Source: Zygnema cylindricum
Lineage: Eukaryota > Streptophyta > Zygnematophyceae > Zygnematales > Zygnemataceae
DNA length: 64,000 bases
NCBI GenBank assembly: GCA_037447655.1
Contig: JBBHKE010000116.1
Span: forward strand, 62,001-126,000
Direction of reading: 5' to 3'
Both the position numbers and the translations under genes were made by a program. This document shows positions 13,301 to 25,968 of this stretch, one piece after another. Below the pieces are notes generated by a model. That model worked only from the letters and a program-made list of their open reading frames with translations, was not told the DNA's origin and made no database searches. Each line of letters opens with the position of its first letter. The stretch's first letter is position 1.

Positions 13301-14226
13301 ATCATCAAGGCTACTTCTGTATTTTTTTTGAATAAGATGAAAATTTCATCAGCGTCTGTAATAATAACACAATGCTTGGTCTTTACTTTGAAAGAGGTGA
13401 AATCTGATGAGATCTACCTCTTTGGATTACAAACATGGCGTCGGGGCTATATTGGCCATATAAAGTGGTTGCACATCCTGTTGAGCTAGAATGTTATTGC
13501 CCTCTGCAAGATTATTTTTTGTACAGCTCTGTTACAAATTCCGGGCCTTCCTTCATAGAGATTTCTTATATAGCGGCTTCCCTATAAGTAGGTTTTATGA
13601 ATAGAGAAAGGAACAGAGAGGTGTAAAATGTTTTCGAGTTATGGAATTTCTTGTTGCAGACCTGCGTCTTCTCAACTTCATTCACTTGTCTTTTATTCGT
13701 TCTTATTTGTTTATGTTGTATCGTTCATTCCTCTTTCTCTTGTTTATAAAAGCCTAAAGATTGAACCTCTATCCATTCACAACTCGGGCTTGATGAACTG
13801 ATTTAAAGGTCGATGCAGATATATTAATCATGACTGCATGTATATTTTTCTTCAGCTATCCATCTCTTCAAAGAAGCCTTGTAGGCAGCTGGCCTTCTGC
13901 AGCAAAGGGATCTTGAAAATCGCACATATCCTCTTGTAACATTGCATTTGGTGGATGAATCAGCTTTGTTGCTAATGTTACTAATTTCTTGTTTATTGAT
14001 TGGGGATTTTTAATGTTGGGAACAGGTTTTTTTTATGGGATGCAAAAACCTGAGGCTCCTCTATTTCTGTAATGTTATAGCAGCACCACATCTGTCAACT
14101 TGACTCTTGTGTCATTTGTTTGAAGCTAGGTAGACTTTACAGGAAAAGTCACCAAATTGAAGCGTGGCTTTGTTTTTGAATTGTAAACTTGTCAATTTAC
14201 TTCTTTGACGTCGACAACACCTACGG
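10301..14226. other. Intergenic region between the minus-strand gene and the SET gene
   Basis: No convincing gene is visible. Short open frames such as 12042-12488 (minus) and 12536-12757 (plus) lack splice support and recognisable domains. A 25-bp block around 10663-10687 recurs at about 10949-10973, flanking an AT-rich TAC/GTA-rich stretch that may be an old insertion. Degenerate motifs such as AACACTAAT near 13120-13190 resemble ends of the TA-target element family but do not form a complete element. The 3' part presumably contains the SET gene promoter; I see no clear TATA box. Confidence 0.6.
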
Positions 14227-17200
14227 ATGAGGAGTTGGCGAAGAGCCCTTTACTGGAACTCGCGGATGACATGTAGTCTCCTCGTTGTCGTCTGCTTCTT
14301 TGCCTACTGTTTGTCAGGTATGGCCACTCCTTCTCCTTCCCAATAAGCTGCTCGAAGTACTATGTTAGGGAACATTTTGTGTCCATCAAAACCTCCTGTG
14401 ATCTCCAGTTCATTGTCTGGATGGGCTTCTTCCATTCCCCTTTCAATTGAAGGCTTGGGGTTGATATGTAGGAGAAGCGAGGGTGTCGGAGGAGAAGCTG
14501 TTGAGTGACCTTCTTGAGTGGATGAAAAAAAATGGCGGCGAGACTGTTGGAGCAGATTCTAGCGTTATCCAGGTACGTAACGCTCCCTATGTACCTTTCG
14601 CATCAATTATTAATCAACTCAAAGCAGACCTCAGAGTGTAAAGCTTTTGAGGCAGGGACTGGGTTTACGATTAAGTTTGACTTCCAAACGCTTGAATTAA
14701 ATACATATTTTTCTCTGAGGAAAATGGAGTTGAATGCTTATTATTGTTGAGAAGCACGCCTATACCGGCCATCACTATTAGAGTTAAAAACACTAATTTG
14801 TCGTGACTTTTTTTGGCTGAAAATCATTAAATAGTGTTAACAACACTTTTTCAGGGGATGGACTACAATTGTCCACGTCTCGCTACAATAAGTCAGTATT
14901 GTACATTTTAATTTCCCATTTACATTCTTTTGCTCTTAAAATGATGGGCGGTGTAGCTGCTCGCTTATTGATCGCTGGAGTATGTCCATGGAGGGTTGCT
15001 TTCTGGGTTTTAAGGAAGTGAAATGTCTTATATATAGTTTCTATACTTGTGGATTAGTTCTCTCTCACTGATGCGTATATGCAGCTTTTAGAGCATCTGC
15101 ATTAAAGTAGTTGAGACACCTATATCTTTAAAATGATGCGGAAACTATTTTGAGTACAAACTTTAGGGAGTGCAGATTGGGATCAGCAACAAGAACTGAT
15201 TAATATCTTACTTGATGAGTTAAGATTTTATTATAGTACCCAGTAGAAACTGCCTAGCAGATATTGTTGGGTATTAACTCTGAAACTTTCAGGAAGAAAT
15301 CCGTGTCAGCATTAACTCGAAGTACTTTGCAGGCGTGCCGGGAAAAAAACGCGTTTGTCTTTTAGTGCATTAAACATATGCTGGAATTTTGACAGACATC
15401 ATCAGTAACAAACAGCAAGTGAGAACATTATATACATAGAGAGCTTACTATTCATGTTTTGTTCTGTCGCCTCTCTCTCTTACAGGCAGTTGTACTAGAA
15501 GGACCAGCTCTCTCTTTGGCTACACAAACATCTATTGTTGGTCTTTCTCCTTTGGCTGAGGGCAAATGGAATTCTCGGTAAGTATCATACGAAGCCCTTT
15601 AAACAATGAAGTGTTAGAAATCCCGCATACCCTCTTTACCAAAGCTTTTTTTTTTTTTGGTTTCTCTCTTGTCGTTTTGTGTCCAACCTTATTTTTTTCT
15701 CTGCCAAAGCAGCAAGGCTAAGTGATGAACTAAGGAAAGGCAATGATCGGAAATGACTGGAAGTTTTTGCCATCTGAAAAGCTTTAAATCTTCTTGTACG
15801 ATGAATTAAATCAAACCTACCATCAGGATTGAAAGTGAACCTGATTGGGAGGAGAGAGATGGTTGTGGGGTTGATGTTGTGTTGGAAACCAAGGATAAAA
15901 TTACACAAAACTGCTGAAATCTGTGTTATCCACTTTAATTATGTTTATATTTTGATATTCGCCACCCTTTTATGTCTCTGTCCTTTGCAATTTCTTTGTC
16001 AATTCTTGGTGCTCTTGGAATCACCAGTATAACAGTATTAATGCCGGGCATAAGAGTGTTCAAATTTTCATTCACGACATCACTATGGAAGAGTAATAAA
16101 ATTTTCTTTCGATTGCTTGCCGCAGAAAAGAAATCCAACGGTTAATCCCAAAGTTAACGCCTTTGACTGCCTGAAAAGTGTTTAACTCTAATAACGATGG
16201 GCACTGTAGTTAATATGGATCACAGTAATTGCGAGTCTTAATTTTTGTGATTAGTCAGTCTAGACTAGTGTACAGTACTGGAAGGTCTAGCTAGCAGAAG
16301 CTAATGTCTCTGTTTTTATATTTCCTCAATTCTTACTCTGTTCTTTTGAAGTCTCTCACCAACAGAGACATTAGCTTCTGCTAGCTAGACCTTCCAGTAC
16401 TGTACACTAGTCTAGACTGACTAATCACAAAAATTAAGACTACAAAAGTAAAACTGAAAATGTGAAAATATGCAAAAGCTTAAGGTGTGATTTTTCAATT
16501 GGTGCAGGTTGGGTATCGGTTTGATGGCTGCATCAGACTTCGAAACTGAAGATGTTCTGGCTGTTTTGCCGAATAAATTTATTATTTCTGCTGACCAGAC
16601 TCTCGAAGATGGCAAACTGCCGTGCTTGAAACCCAAACCTAATGAACCATTTTATAGAGTTGTTGCCTTAGCTTCCTGGATTCTTCGAGAGAAAGCTAAG
16701 GGAAATGACTCAACCTGGGCTCCATACATCTCAATTCTCCCGAGCTATGTGCCACTGCCCCTTTTCTTTGATGACGATCTTCTGGATGAATTTCAGGATG
16801 AGGAAGTTGCCTCTTCAGTAAGTCTTATATTGTAGGGCAACGCTTGTCGTTAGCTTAGCAGGAGCTGAATGTTGAGTTTCAATGGAATCTGTTGTGTTCA
16901 AGCTTTGCACAAACTGGCATACAAAAAATCTATGTTGAACAGGGAAGGTTTGGTTAAGTAAGTGCATCTGGATGTGAAAATATTGAGAAATCATCCTTGA
17001 CTGTGTGTACTGTCACTTCAAGGTGAATGAACTTTTAAGTGAACAAAGCAAGAATGTTGGTCGCAAAATAAGTATAAGAATGTTAGCTTCATTAGCAGCG
17101 TTTTGTGATATTCAGGACGCTTCAAGAATTGGCCTGGTAAAAAAATTCCTTGTCGATAAATCTGTCATACCATCACCTGTCAAGAAGTGTCGTTTTACTC

Positions 17201-19957
17201 TTCTTGAGGATCTCCCTGATGTTCCACGCGGGTTCATCAAATAAGCCATTCTTTTCTCTGTCCTTTGTGCCTCTGCAGGCTCGAGAAAGTGCTCGATCAA
17301 TAGAAGGCATGTATAATACTTGCAGTAAAGAGGGATTGGGAAACGCGACTCTCGGGGAATTTGCAGGGGCCATTGCCCTAACTCTCTCCCGGACTTTTCA
17401 GATAGGATCAGCTTCCTGTGGGAGGGGAAGAGGAGATCTCGCTCTTGTGCCTTTTGTGGACTTACTGGACCACAGTTATGCAAAGCCTAATGTGGAATAT
17501 GATGTGAGTGAAAATGTCAGACACCTCTGGATATAGTAGGGCCATAGCGGGCGAGGGTATATGTGTCAATTCAATCGTATTTTGAGGTCCCCAGCTCATG
17601 CCTTATGGCGGTTTTGAATGACATTTTGCCTCAAAATGAATGCTGCCAAAAGGCCCTATTCCAAGTATTTATAAAGTGATGGATAGATGCGACAAATAGA
17701 AATGATACGTCTGTAATTTTTTCCATTGTCAGGTGAAAAACACGTTTTTTGCCACGCTGTACACAGGACATAATTTAAGTCAGCGTACAAATTGTCGGTG
17801 ATGCTGTCAGTGGTGTCAGGTACAATGTGAAGTGGAAGTGCTGTCCTGCCGTAATTGACACGACAAGAACATGCGTATAAACTTTCATTTCAATTATTTT
17901 CCGAGGAAGTTAATTGAATTAGAACATGTGTCCCTGCCCTCTTACGATTTTGTTTGTATTTTATTCGCATTTAGCCATATCTTACTGCATTTTGCTGTAA
18001 AAACTGAATGCAAAACACGCTATATAGCCTCATTTTCCAGGCATAAAACAATAGAGCATGTAGGAGACGCTGATTCCAGATATGCATGGAAAGAATTTGC
18101 TTTGCTTTCAGGTTGATTTATTTGAATTAAAAACGGTCTTTTTTTTATATTCTTTGCAAATCATTTGTTGCTTTTGCTGGAGCTAGCTTACCTCTCACCT
18201 GAATGGTATCATTTTGTTCCCAGATTAATTCTCAAAATCCTGACACTCACAGTTCAAATGAACTCAGTATGAATATTTTTTTTTATATTCACTCAAGAAA
18301 CCATTAGACTTTCAGTTCAGAAATAGTTTATTCCAGAAAAGATGTGTAAAGACCCACATAGTGAGAGTTCATTATGCACCAGAAAAAGCTTATTCTTATT
18401 TCACAAGTAGTTTCCATGTTGCAGTTGGGACTGGGTTCCATTGGTCATTTTGTTCCAGATCTGTTTTTTCCTTCCTGGCAAAGATTTTTCATATTTGATC
18501 TTTTAGGGCCCTTTTGCATTGTTAATTTTTTTCTTCCCTTTTTTCCTTTGTATTCAGAGGTTTTTAGATTTTTTGAAAAAGTTTTAATTTTGATGTTGCA
18601 GTGCCATTTGGATGGTTCTTTCTCCCTTAATGCTATAACTTCTATTTCAGCTGGGGAACCTTTACATATAGTCTATGAAAACGCACCAAATAGCCATTGG
18701 GCAATTATGTACGGTTTCATCCCAGATGACAATCCACACGACTATGCTATTTTGTTCAATACACTTCCTGAAATCGCAAAGTACTACATATCTAACTTCG
18801 GCCAGTTTTTTTTCAACGAAGTGGACGAAAAATGGGCGTTGTATGTTGCTCAGACTGCAGCTAATTACGTGAACGCTTTGCTGAGACAACCCAGTTTAGG
18901 AATTAGGCGTGTTGTGGATGATTATGGGGAAGGAAAGGGGTATTGTACATTGCCAGAGGGGAGAGTAGAGCCGAGACTCGTTGCAGCTCTAGCTGCCATT
19001 TGGCACTATGATTACTACAGGAAAGGTGAGTATTCTTTCTACTTTCCGCTCCCTTTTGCTGGCACATTGCACTGCAGGAGTATATTTACGAGTATGTTTA
19101 TGTTTTGTGTTTCCTCTTTCTTTCAAATGCTCATTTCATTATCAAAGTGAGTTTCCGCAAAACTGTACAAAAGTGTGGAGTACTCACAACAACTGTTGTA
19201 ATTTTTATTATTGTAATGCGGCAGAAATTGAAACTAAGTTCTGAAAGGCTGCTTTTGTTTGTCGATGTTTAAGACAGCCCCTTTTTTTCTTCTGCGTTTG
19301 CCACTTATCGGTCTTTTCCCCTTTGACGCAGAGCCTGATTATGAAAAATTAAGCGCTTTAAGTATTTCTTATGGCTTTGGTGAAAACAATGTCACCTGTG
19401 ACCAGTTAAGCGTGTTTCCAGATGATGTGAATTATGCCATACAAAAAGCCCTTGGTGTTATTTTTGAACGAGCTCAGGAGATTCTGGGGAATATGCCAAC
19501 AAGTTATGACAAGGACATGAACACGTTGGGATTGTTATACTCGTGTCAATCGGGGAAGATTTCGAGAGGTTGCCCCGAGGAGTTCAGTAGTCTTTACCAA
19601 GAGTTACAGCTGGTTCTAATGTATAGGATAACGAAGAAAAGGTTGCTTCATGGTTTAAGTACCAGGCTTCTCGAAATATGTCCTGCGCCGCCTCAGGAAT
19701 ACGAAAGTTTTGAAGAAGGTGATGTTTCCGAAAGTCTTACCGGTAATGTATCCTTAGCAGTTGAGGAGACGATTGAGTCTTTGATGAAGACAGAGGGGCT
19801 CTCTCAACTAAGTTCTGATGATTTATTGAACGAAAATGCGACCAATGAAATTGATGATGTCTATGTATTCAGTGAAGCTGAACTAGCGGAGGAGAAGGAG
19901 GATGAGGTTCCTGTAGATGAGGAAGAAGAAGATTTAACCAGTAAAATGGAACTTTAG
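14227..19957 (+). CDS. SET-domain protein methyltransferase, Rubisco LSMT-like
   Basis: Eight exons keep one frame to a 660-residue protein: 14227-14317, 14472-14572, 15486-15577, 16508-16817, 17023-17136, 17279-17503, 18602-19025 and 19332-19957. A typical SETD3/LSMT-like layout is seen: an N-terminal LLEWMKKNGG helix, a split SET core (RLGIGLMA near residue 95, LVPFVDLLDHS near 300, LHIVY near 336, YGF near 350), then a helical Rubisco-LSMT substrate-binding domain and an acidic tail (EEEED). Family members transfer methyl from S-adenosylmethionine to lysine or histidine of specific proteins. Odd points are DHS in place of the usual NHS, and a first exon encoding a basic start and a hydrophobic run (SLLVVVCFFAYCLS), which reads as a signal peptide or anchor rather than a plastid transit peptide. 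The end of exon 5 is the least certain boundary. An AATAAA lies at 20084. Confidence 0.85.
16235..16440. repeat. Perfect 80-bp inverted repeat (hairpin) in SET gene intron 3
   Basis: The arm 16235-16314 is the exact reverse complement of 16361-16440 (80 of 80 bases by eye), separated by a 46-base loop. It lies 67 bp before the exon 4 acceptor. The flanks (GCGA on the left, TACA on the right) do not form a target duplication. A transcript would fold into a long perfect duplex. It could be a young foldback element, a templated inversion or a small-RNA precursor; the sequence alone does not decide. Confidence 0.95.
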
Positions 19958-21189
19958 AGAAAAGAGGGAAGAAACTTGTTAGATGTACTCTCTCACGAGA
20001 TGTTCTAGGAAGGCGGGCTGGAACAAATCCCATTCCCAGCAAATAGAGTAAATTTTCTTTGCCAGTCGACACTTAGAACCGCAAATAAAATAGAAACATT
20101 ATTGAAACACGTGCATCTTAACTCATCCATTCTTGGTTCATTGGAGGTTCATAGGAGGTACGTAGGAGGCTCAGGTTTACTCACCGTTCGTGGGCATCAA
20201 AAACTGAATTAAAACTGTTTTTTGGCTTCTTGGAGGGAGGAGAGTTTCAAATTCTAAACTGATTTCATTTCGGAAAAAAAGTTCAATTTACGCTGTTACA
20301 CCTGGTTTTTTCCCTCCCACTACTTAAGCCTTATTGTAGATGTTTGATGCTGTCTAGCTGAAACTAGTGTTCAGAATTTACGTCAGAGAAAATATGACCT
20401 TATTTCTTCCAACAATGTGCCTTGTACCCAGATCATTTCTCGTTTATTGACCTGTCAAGCACCGTCTTTTAATCGTTTGGCAAAGTAAAATAAAACGCAT
20501 TGGTATTTATTTATTTTCAGGCATGTTCAGTGTAGTAGAAGTAGTTGTCAGTGAACCAGTGCAGTTTTTTAGGACGATTGTATTGCCACTCTAGGCTATG
20601 TCTGGTATATTTTTAAAACAGGCTTCGGCGATTTTTGATGAGCTTGTTTCTAAAGTAGAAAGCTTTATCTTGTTTGAATATGGTGTTTAAATTTTCCTTT
20701 TTTTTAGTTGACAACATTTGCGTCTGCTTTTCAATTCGATGGTTGATGTTGAAAAGAAATGATTACGAGGGAGTTCCATGTTTTAGGAGACTCAAAGTTC
20801 ATAGTGTGTAGATTTAAAAAATAAGTAAACAGTGCTTGTGAGATCTACATGTAATAATTGTCACAGGGTCTAGAAATTGTATGGTGACTGGTTTGGATCA
20901 CTTTGTCAAGTTTGGATTGTAGGTTCAATATATGAAAACAATTGAAAAGCTATATATTGTTACCTAATACAGTATGTGTAATGAATGCTAAATAATTGTA
21001 TAGTATGCGTGCCACATGGGGTAGCAATATGTAGATTTTGGAACATTTTCCCTGTGTCATGGGCTGCTCTAGTTGTCACAGGTAAACTGCCTAAGTTGGC
21101 AAAGGCTATTTGCATACTGAAAGATTATTATGGCATGTGCTGCCGAACGCCATCATTCATCTGACATTCCAAACATTCGCAAGCACTGA
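19958..21189. other. SET gene 3' region and intergenic DNA
   Basis: The 3' UTR probably extends at least to the AATAAA at 20084. The rest is AT-rich with no supported ORF, RNA gene or complete repeat. Confidence 0.6.
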
Positions 21190-21987
21190 GGGTACTTTCG
21201 CATGTAATAAGTTACAGTTATTTTCTGTCGTTTTCCTCCATAACTGAAAAAAACCAAAAAATCCGCAGCTTTACCAAAAAATAGAAATTACCACCGTACA
21301 AGTTGCGTTACCTTGAAACTTTAAACGTACAATAGTTTGTCGTCTAGCGCGATGCAATTTGTCGTCTAGCGCATCTCGACCCACTTTCGCGTCCTTTCAG
21401 CACATGTTCAAACTTTACATCAAATCACCTCGCGAGGAGATTTGAAATAAAGTCCAATAAGGTGAGCGAATAGGCAGACGCTGTCGCACGTGTCCGAAGT
21501 GTTTTACAATTTTTGTGTACGGAGTACCAACAAAAAAAACCCACTGCACGTTTACAGCCTGTGCGTACTGTTTTGCGTCCGCTGATTTCCGTATAGGCGC
21601 TGTCTCTCTCAAACACACGTGTCTTCACACATACGGCGTAGGAAAAACATTGGGCACCTGTCGGCAAGTTGGGAAAACGAAAAACGAAACCGCATTTATG
21701 TGCGACAGCGAAAGGTAATTTAGGGTTTCGACACGTCGACAATGTGGCGTACGGACATTACGAAGTCAGCGTGGGGAGAGACGCCTCAAATTAAAGCCGA
21801 GTGGAAGTTCCGCCTCATTTTGTGTACCACTTCATCTATCACACTGTTTCGTACACGTCTATGTCAGTCACTCTTTTAAGTAACGAGTTATTTGCTTTTA
21901 CATCCGAATGCTCTGAAATTTGTACGAAAAATCTTCGCTAAAAAACAAAGTAACAAGACTAAGTTTCGGTTACATGCGAAAGTACCC
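21190..21987. mobile_element. PIF/Harbinger-like non-autonomous element, copy C1
   Basis: The ends are inverted repeats, GGGTACTTTCGCATGT on the left and its complement on the right. They are flanked by TGA (left) and TAA (right), close to the TWA target typical of PIF/Harbinger. At 798 bp it has no transposase frame. Its right-end sequence appears inverted at the left end of copy C2 (22795), so C1 and C2 are related copies in opposite orientation. Confidence 0.7.
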
Positions 21988-22794
21988 TAAGCTGTGCATT
22001 TTCCACTGGAAACTTAAAACAGTATGGTAAAACACATGTATATGCATTTAATCGCACTGTCATATTTTTTGCCATACTTTGACGGATTGGAATTTGTAAA
22101 TCACCATACTGTAGGTCGAAAAAACTTACGGAAAATATACGGAAGTGTACGAAGTTATACGGAAATTGTACCCTGAAACCCTAAGAGTACGGAAAATGTA
22201 AGGCGGTTGTATTGAAACTTACTAGATTGTACGGAATGTATAGAAATGTACCCTAAAACCCTGAAATCATAACCGTCAAAAGTACAAAAATATACGGACA
22301 CTGTGTACATAGATGTACGAAAAATAGACGACAATCGACATAAATATACTATGCTGTACCAGAATGTACCCTAGAAACCCTAAAATCCCCCCTTGAATAA
22401 CCCTAAAAGTACTGACATTTACGGGTAAATTACATAGATGTACAAAAACGTACGGCTACATAATCGGGTACGCATTCTATTAATTTTTCAGCATCGTTAG
22501 ATGAATGGTAAACCCGGACCAAAGCGTTCAAGTTCCGCTGCTTGTCGACTGTCTGGCAAATCGCGTTAACGCCAACGCCAACCGCTACTGGGACGCTATG
22601 GCCAATCATAGGCGTTGAAAATTTGGTACGCTAAATGTCGCAAAGGAACCTTGCACGGCCAGCTAAACTTATGACTGATAAGTCAAAAAAGGTGACGTCT
22701 ATTGAAATTAGGCGGAAAGAGTGTAGCCGTCAATTTGTGGCCGTTCACGGCCATCTCCACTGTAGTTAGGGTGCGTCTCTGTGTGCCAAAGTAA
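21988..22794. repeat. Spacer with degenerate TACGG and CCCTAAA-like repeats
   Basis: 22100-22450 contains irregular repeats of TACGGAAA and GTACCCTAAAACCCT-like motifs. They resemble the plant telomere unit but are too irregular for a telomeric tract. No gene is seen. Confidence 0.5.
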
Positions 22795-24062
22795 GGTTAC
22801 TTTCGCATGTAACCGAAACTTAGTCTTGTTACTTTGTTTTTTAGCGAAGATTCTCCGTACAGCTTTCAGAGCATTGGGATGTAAACGCAAATAACTTATT
22901 GACTTACGTAGACGTGTACGAAACAATGTGACAAATGAAGTAGTACACAAAATGAGGCGAAACTTCCACTCGGCTTCACTTTGAGGCGTCTCTCCGCACG
23001 TTGTACAATTTTTGTGACTTCGTAATGTCCAAACGCCAAATTGTCGACGTGTCGAAACCATAGTTCAAAAGTAGGTGACCGTATACCCATACAATGTTGC
23101 CTATTGTATGCAAAACATACAATATGGCCTTAAGACCCATATTGTATTGGCCGCAAAATGAAATAAAATAGTAATAGGGTTGAGTTGCACATGGATCGAT
23201 AGAGAATTAAACGTCATGTCTAAATTTGAAAAAAAAATCGGACAAAAAAATCTTTTTCTGTGAGTTTTGAGCGACTTTTTATTTAAACCGTCAGATTTGG
23301 ATGATCTGACGGTCGTTGATGAAAGTAACGATCTAAGAATATCACATGAAAAGCCCATAACACAACTTACGATAGGACTATCGTCAGATTCGGACGATCA
23401 GACGGTCGCTGATGAAAGTAGCGATCTAAGAAGATCACATGGAAAGCCCGTAACACAACTTACGCTAAAGGCGGCCTACAAAAGGCCTACCAAAAAACGC
23501 TTACTTTTGAACTATGGTCGAAACCCTTTCGCTGTCGCACAAAAATGCTGTTTCGTTTTTCGTTTTCCCACTTGGCGAGAGGTGCCCAATGTTTTTGCTA
23601 CGCCGTATGTGTGAAGACACGTGTGTTTGAGAGAGACGGCCCCTATACGGAAATCAGCGGACGCAAAACAGTACGCACAGGCTGGAAACGTGCAGTGTGT
23701 GGCTGGAAACGTGTAGTGTGTTTTTTTATTGTACTTCACACACAAAAATTGTAAAAAACTTCCGACACGTGCAGCAGCGTCTGCCTATTCGCTCACCTTA
23801 TTGGACTTTATTCAAATCACCTCGCGAGGTGATTTGACGCAAAGTTTGAACATGTGTTGAAAGGACGCAAAAGTGAGTCGAAATGCGCTAGACGATAAAT
23901 TGCATCGCGCTAAACGACAAACTACTGTACTGTAAAGTTTCGAACGCAGCTTGTACCGTGGTTATTTCAATTTTTTGGTACGGCTCCGGATTTTCTTGTT
24001 TTTTCTAAGTTATGGAGGAAAACGACGGTAAATAACTAACTTTATCACATGCGAAAGTACCC
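22795..24062. mobile_element. PIF/Harbinger-like non-autonomous element, copy C2
   Basis: The termini GGTTACTTTCGCATGT and GCGAAAGTACCC are inverted, with a TAA duplication on both sides (22792-22794 and 24063-24065). The copy is inverted relative to C1 and about 470 bp longer. The extra part includes a direct duplication of about 80 bp (roughly 23291-23375 and 23387-23466; units begin TCAGATT and share GATCTAAGAA). No transposase is visible, and the mirrored short ORFs in C1 and C2 are shadows of the shared sequence. Confidence 0.75.
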
Positions 24063-24849
24063 TAAGAGTTTTTTTCTATCGTTTTCCTGAAAAACTTGGA
24101 GCCATACCGCGTAAGTTTCAGCCGTACACAAAAATAGAAAAAACGAGAAATACATTTTACGTCATCATCAGATTTAAGGTTTACTACATGTTGTCGTCTT
24201 GTGCTCTTCAACCCACGGCCACGCCAGAAAATGTCATCTTCAAACTTTTCTTTAAAATACAGGGCCGATGTGTTTAAAACAAAGTATTTTTCAGAAACAA
24301 ACAGGAACACGTATTCGCACATGTAAAGATTTTACAAAAATTTCAAACGAATTCAAGCGACGGCGAAAGGTACACTATTCGTTATGATTTGTCAGTTTAC
24401 GTCCATCAAAGTACACAATTTGTTGTGTTTTGTCCGGTTTCGTTTGGTACGAACTTTTCCATTCCAGGGGTCTGAAAACTCCGATGCCATTTGACGAAAT
24501 CGTGAGAAATCTCAGAGGGTGCCCCAGTAAGTCGCACACGCCGCCTCTCTCACGCAGCCTCGCATTCTCGCGACGTTCAAGGCAATTTTTTACAATTTGG
24601 TGCGTCATCACAGATTCTACGTTGTCGACAACCGTCACCGGCATTGTCAACGTATACAATCGTCACGCCCTTTAAGTGACAACTTCGTTTGGTACACATA
24701 GGGACACCCGAAATCCAGGTCCGCCATATATGCGCTAAAAAACAAAAAAAAAATCTATAAGTTTCAACTATATAAAGACTCACCCTTAGTACTTTTTTCG
24801 TATCAACGCGGATATGCCTAGCTGGACTTGCGTCTTTATTTAAGGGTAT
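24063..24849. other. Spacer with a diverged C-family-like fragment
   Basis: 24070-24330 has a weak resemblance to the interior of C1/C2 (CGTTTTCCTNNA, then AAAATAGAAA). No gene or complete element could be delimited. Confidence 0.35.
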
Positions 24850-25968
24850 TGATCATGACAGTGACTGTTTTGGTTACGCACCGTCACTTGCGTCATTTTG
24901 TCAAAAATTGTACGTTTGAAGTACATATTGGTACAAATAAAGTACCGTTGAGTACAAATTTGACGGTCAATCGGTTTGACAACTTTGATTTTCAAAATAT
25001 TGTTTCAACCGCTTAAAGTTTTGCCGCGCTTGCGGATGTCGACCGTCATAATAAAATTAGCAATTTACACAGCCGACAAACGTTTACGGTAACAAAACTG
25101 CGGCAACCATATGTAAATAAAGTGTTGCAAACAGTCACTTTTTGTCTTTACGTGAGCTCCACGGTGAGAGCTCAGCCGCAAAATTGAAATTGATTTGTCT
25201 AAGTGTTACATTGAACTTAGACGCAAATTGAAACGAAACCTCTTTAGACTAAACTGACTACTGTAGGTTTCATACATAAATATTAAAACGCACAAAACGA
25301 AATTTTGTTGTCAATGTAAGAATGTTCATTCGTAGATAGTGTGGCTCAATTTCATCAACGTGACGACGCGCATTTTTTTCATTTAATTTCAATTGATATT
25401 TTTACGCCGGTTCGTTTTAGTTTATTTATTTTCGTGCGTTTTAATATTGTCGTACATGACTTATAGTACTTTAGTTTAAAGAGGTTTCGATTCGCTTTGC
25501 GTCTTAGGGTAAGGTTCCATTAGGGGGGAAATGTCGTTGTCTACTGAAAGCCGTACTCTTTCGTACAATACCGTACCAAAAAAAATATAATGTTAAAAAA
25601 ACAAGCCTACTGAACAAGGGATTTGATTCTCCACGTTTATGGGCGTAACATTGGACCGTCGGATGCATATTCGGATACTCCATCGTCTGACACTTTTTGT
25701 TTGCAACAAGTGATCCGGAGTAGGTCAATTCTTAGCGCTGGAACGAATAACATTGTGCCTCATGGAAAAGTGAACAAATATCCATGAGGACCGCGCAACC
25801 AAGTGGGTATATGTTGCATATGACATGTGCCTTTGCCAAGGAGGATGCGAGGCCACCGGAAGACGCAAAAAATCTTTGACGGAGAATATTATTTCACGCG
25901 ATCCACTAACCATTTTGACATTTTCCTACGCTTTTACAAATCTTAAGTTTCGTCTGCCCGTACAGATT

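Noticed and set aside
22180-22420. Interstitial telomere tract (CCCTAAA-like)
   Set aside because: Units are irregular and separated by TACGG-rich sequence; no run of consecutive telomere repeats.
24828-25016. Shared protein HFVKNCTFEVHIGTN in two ORFs (also 30789-31073)
   Set aside because: The ORFs lie in the two arms of one foldback element; similarity reflects DNA duplication, and the 5' parts differ completely.
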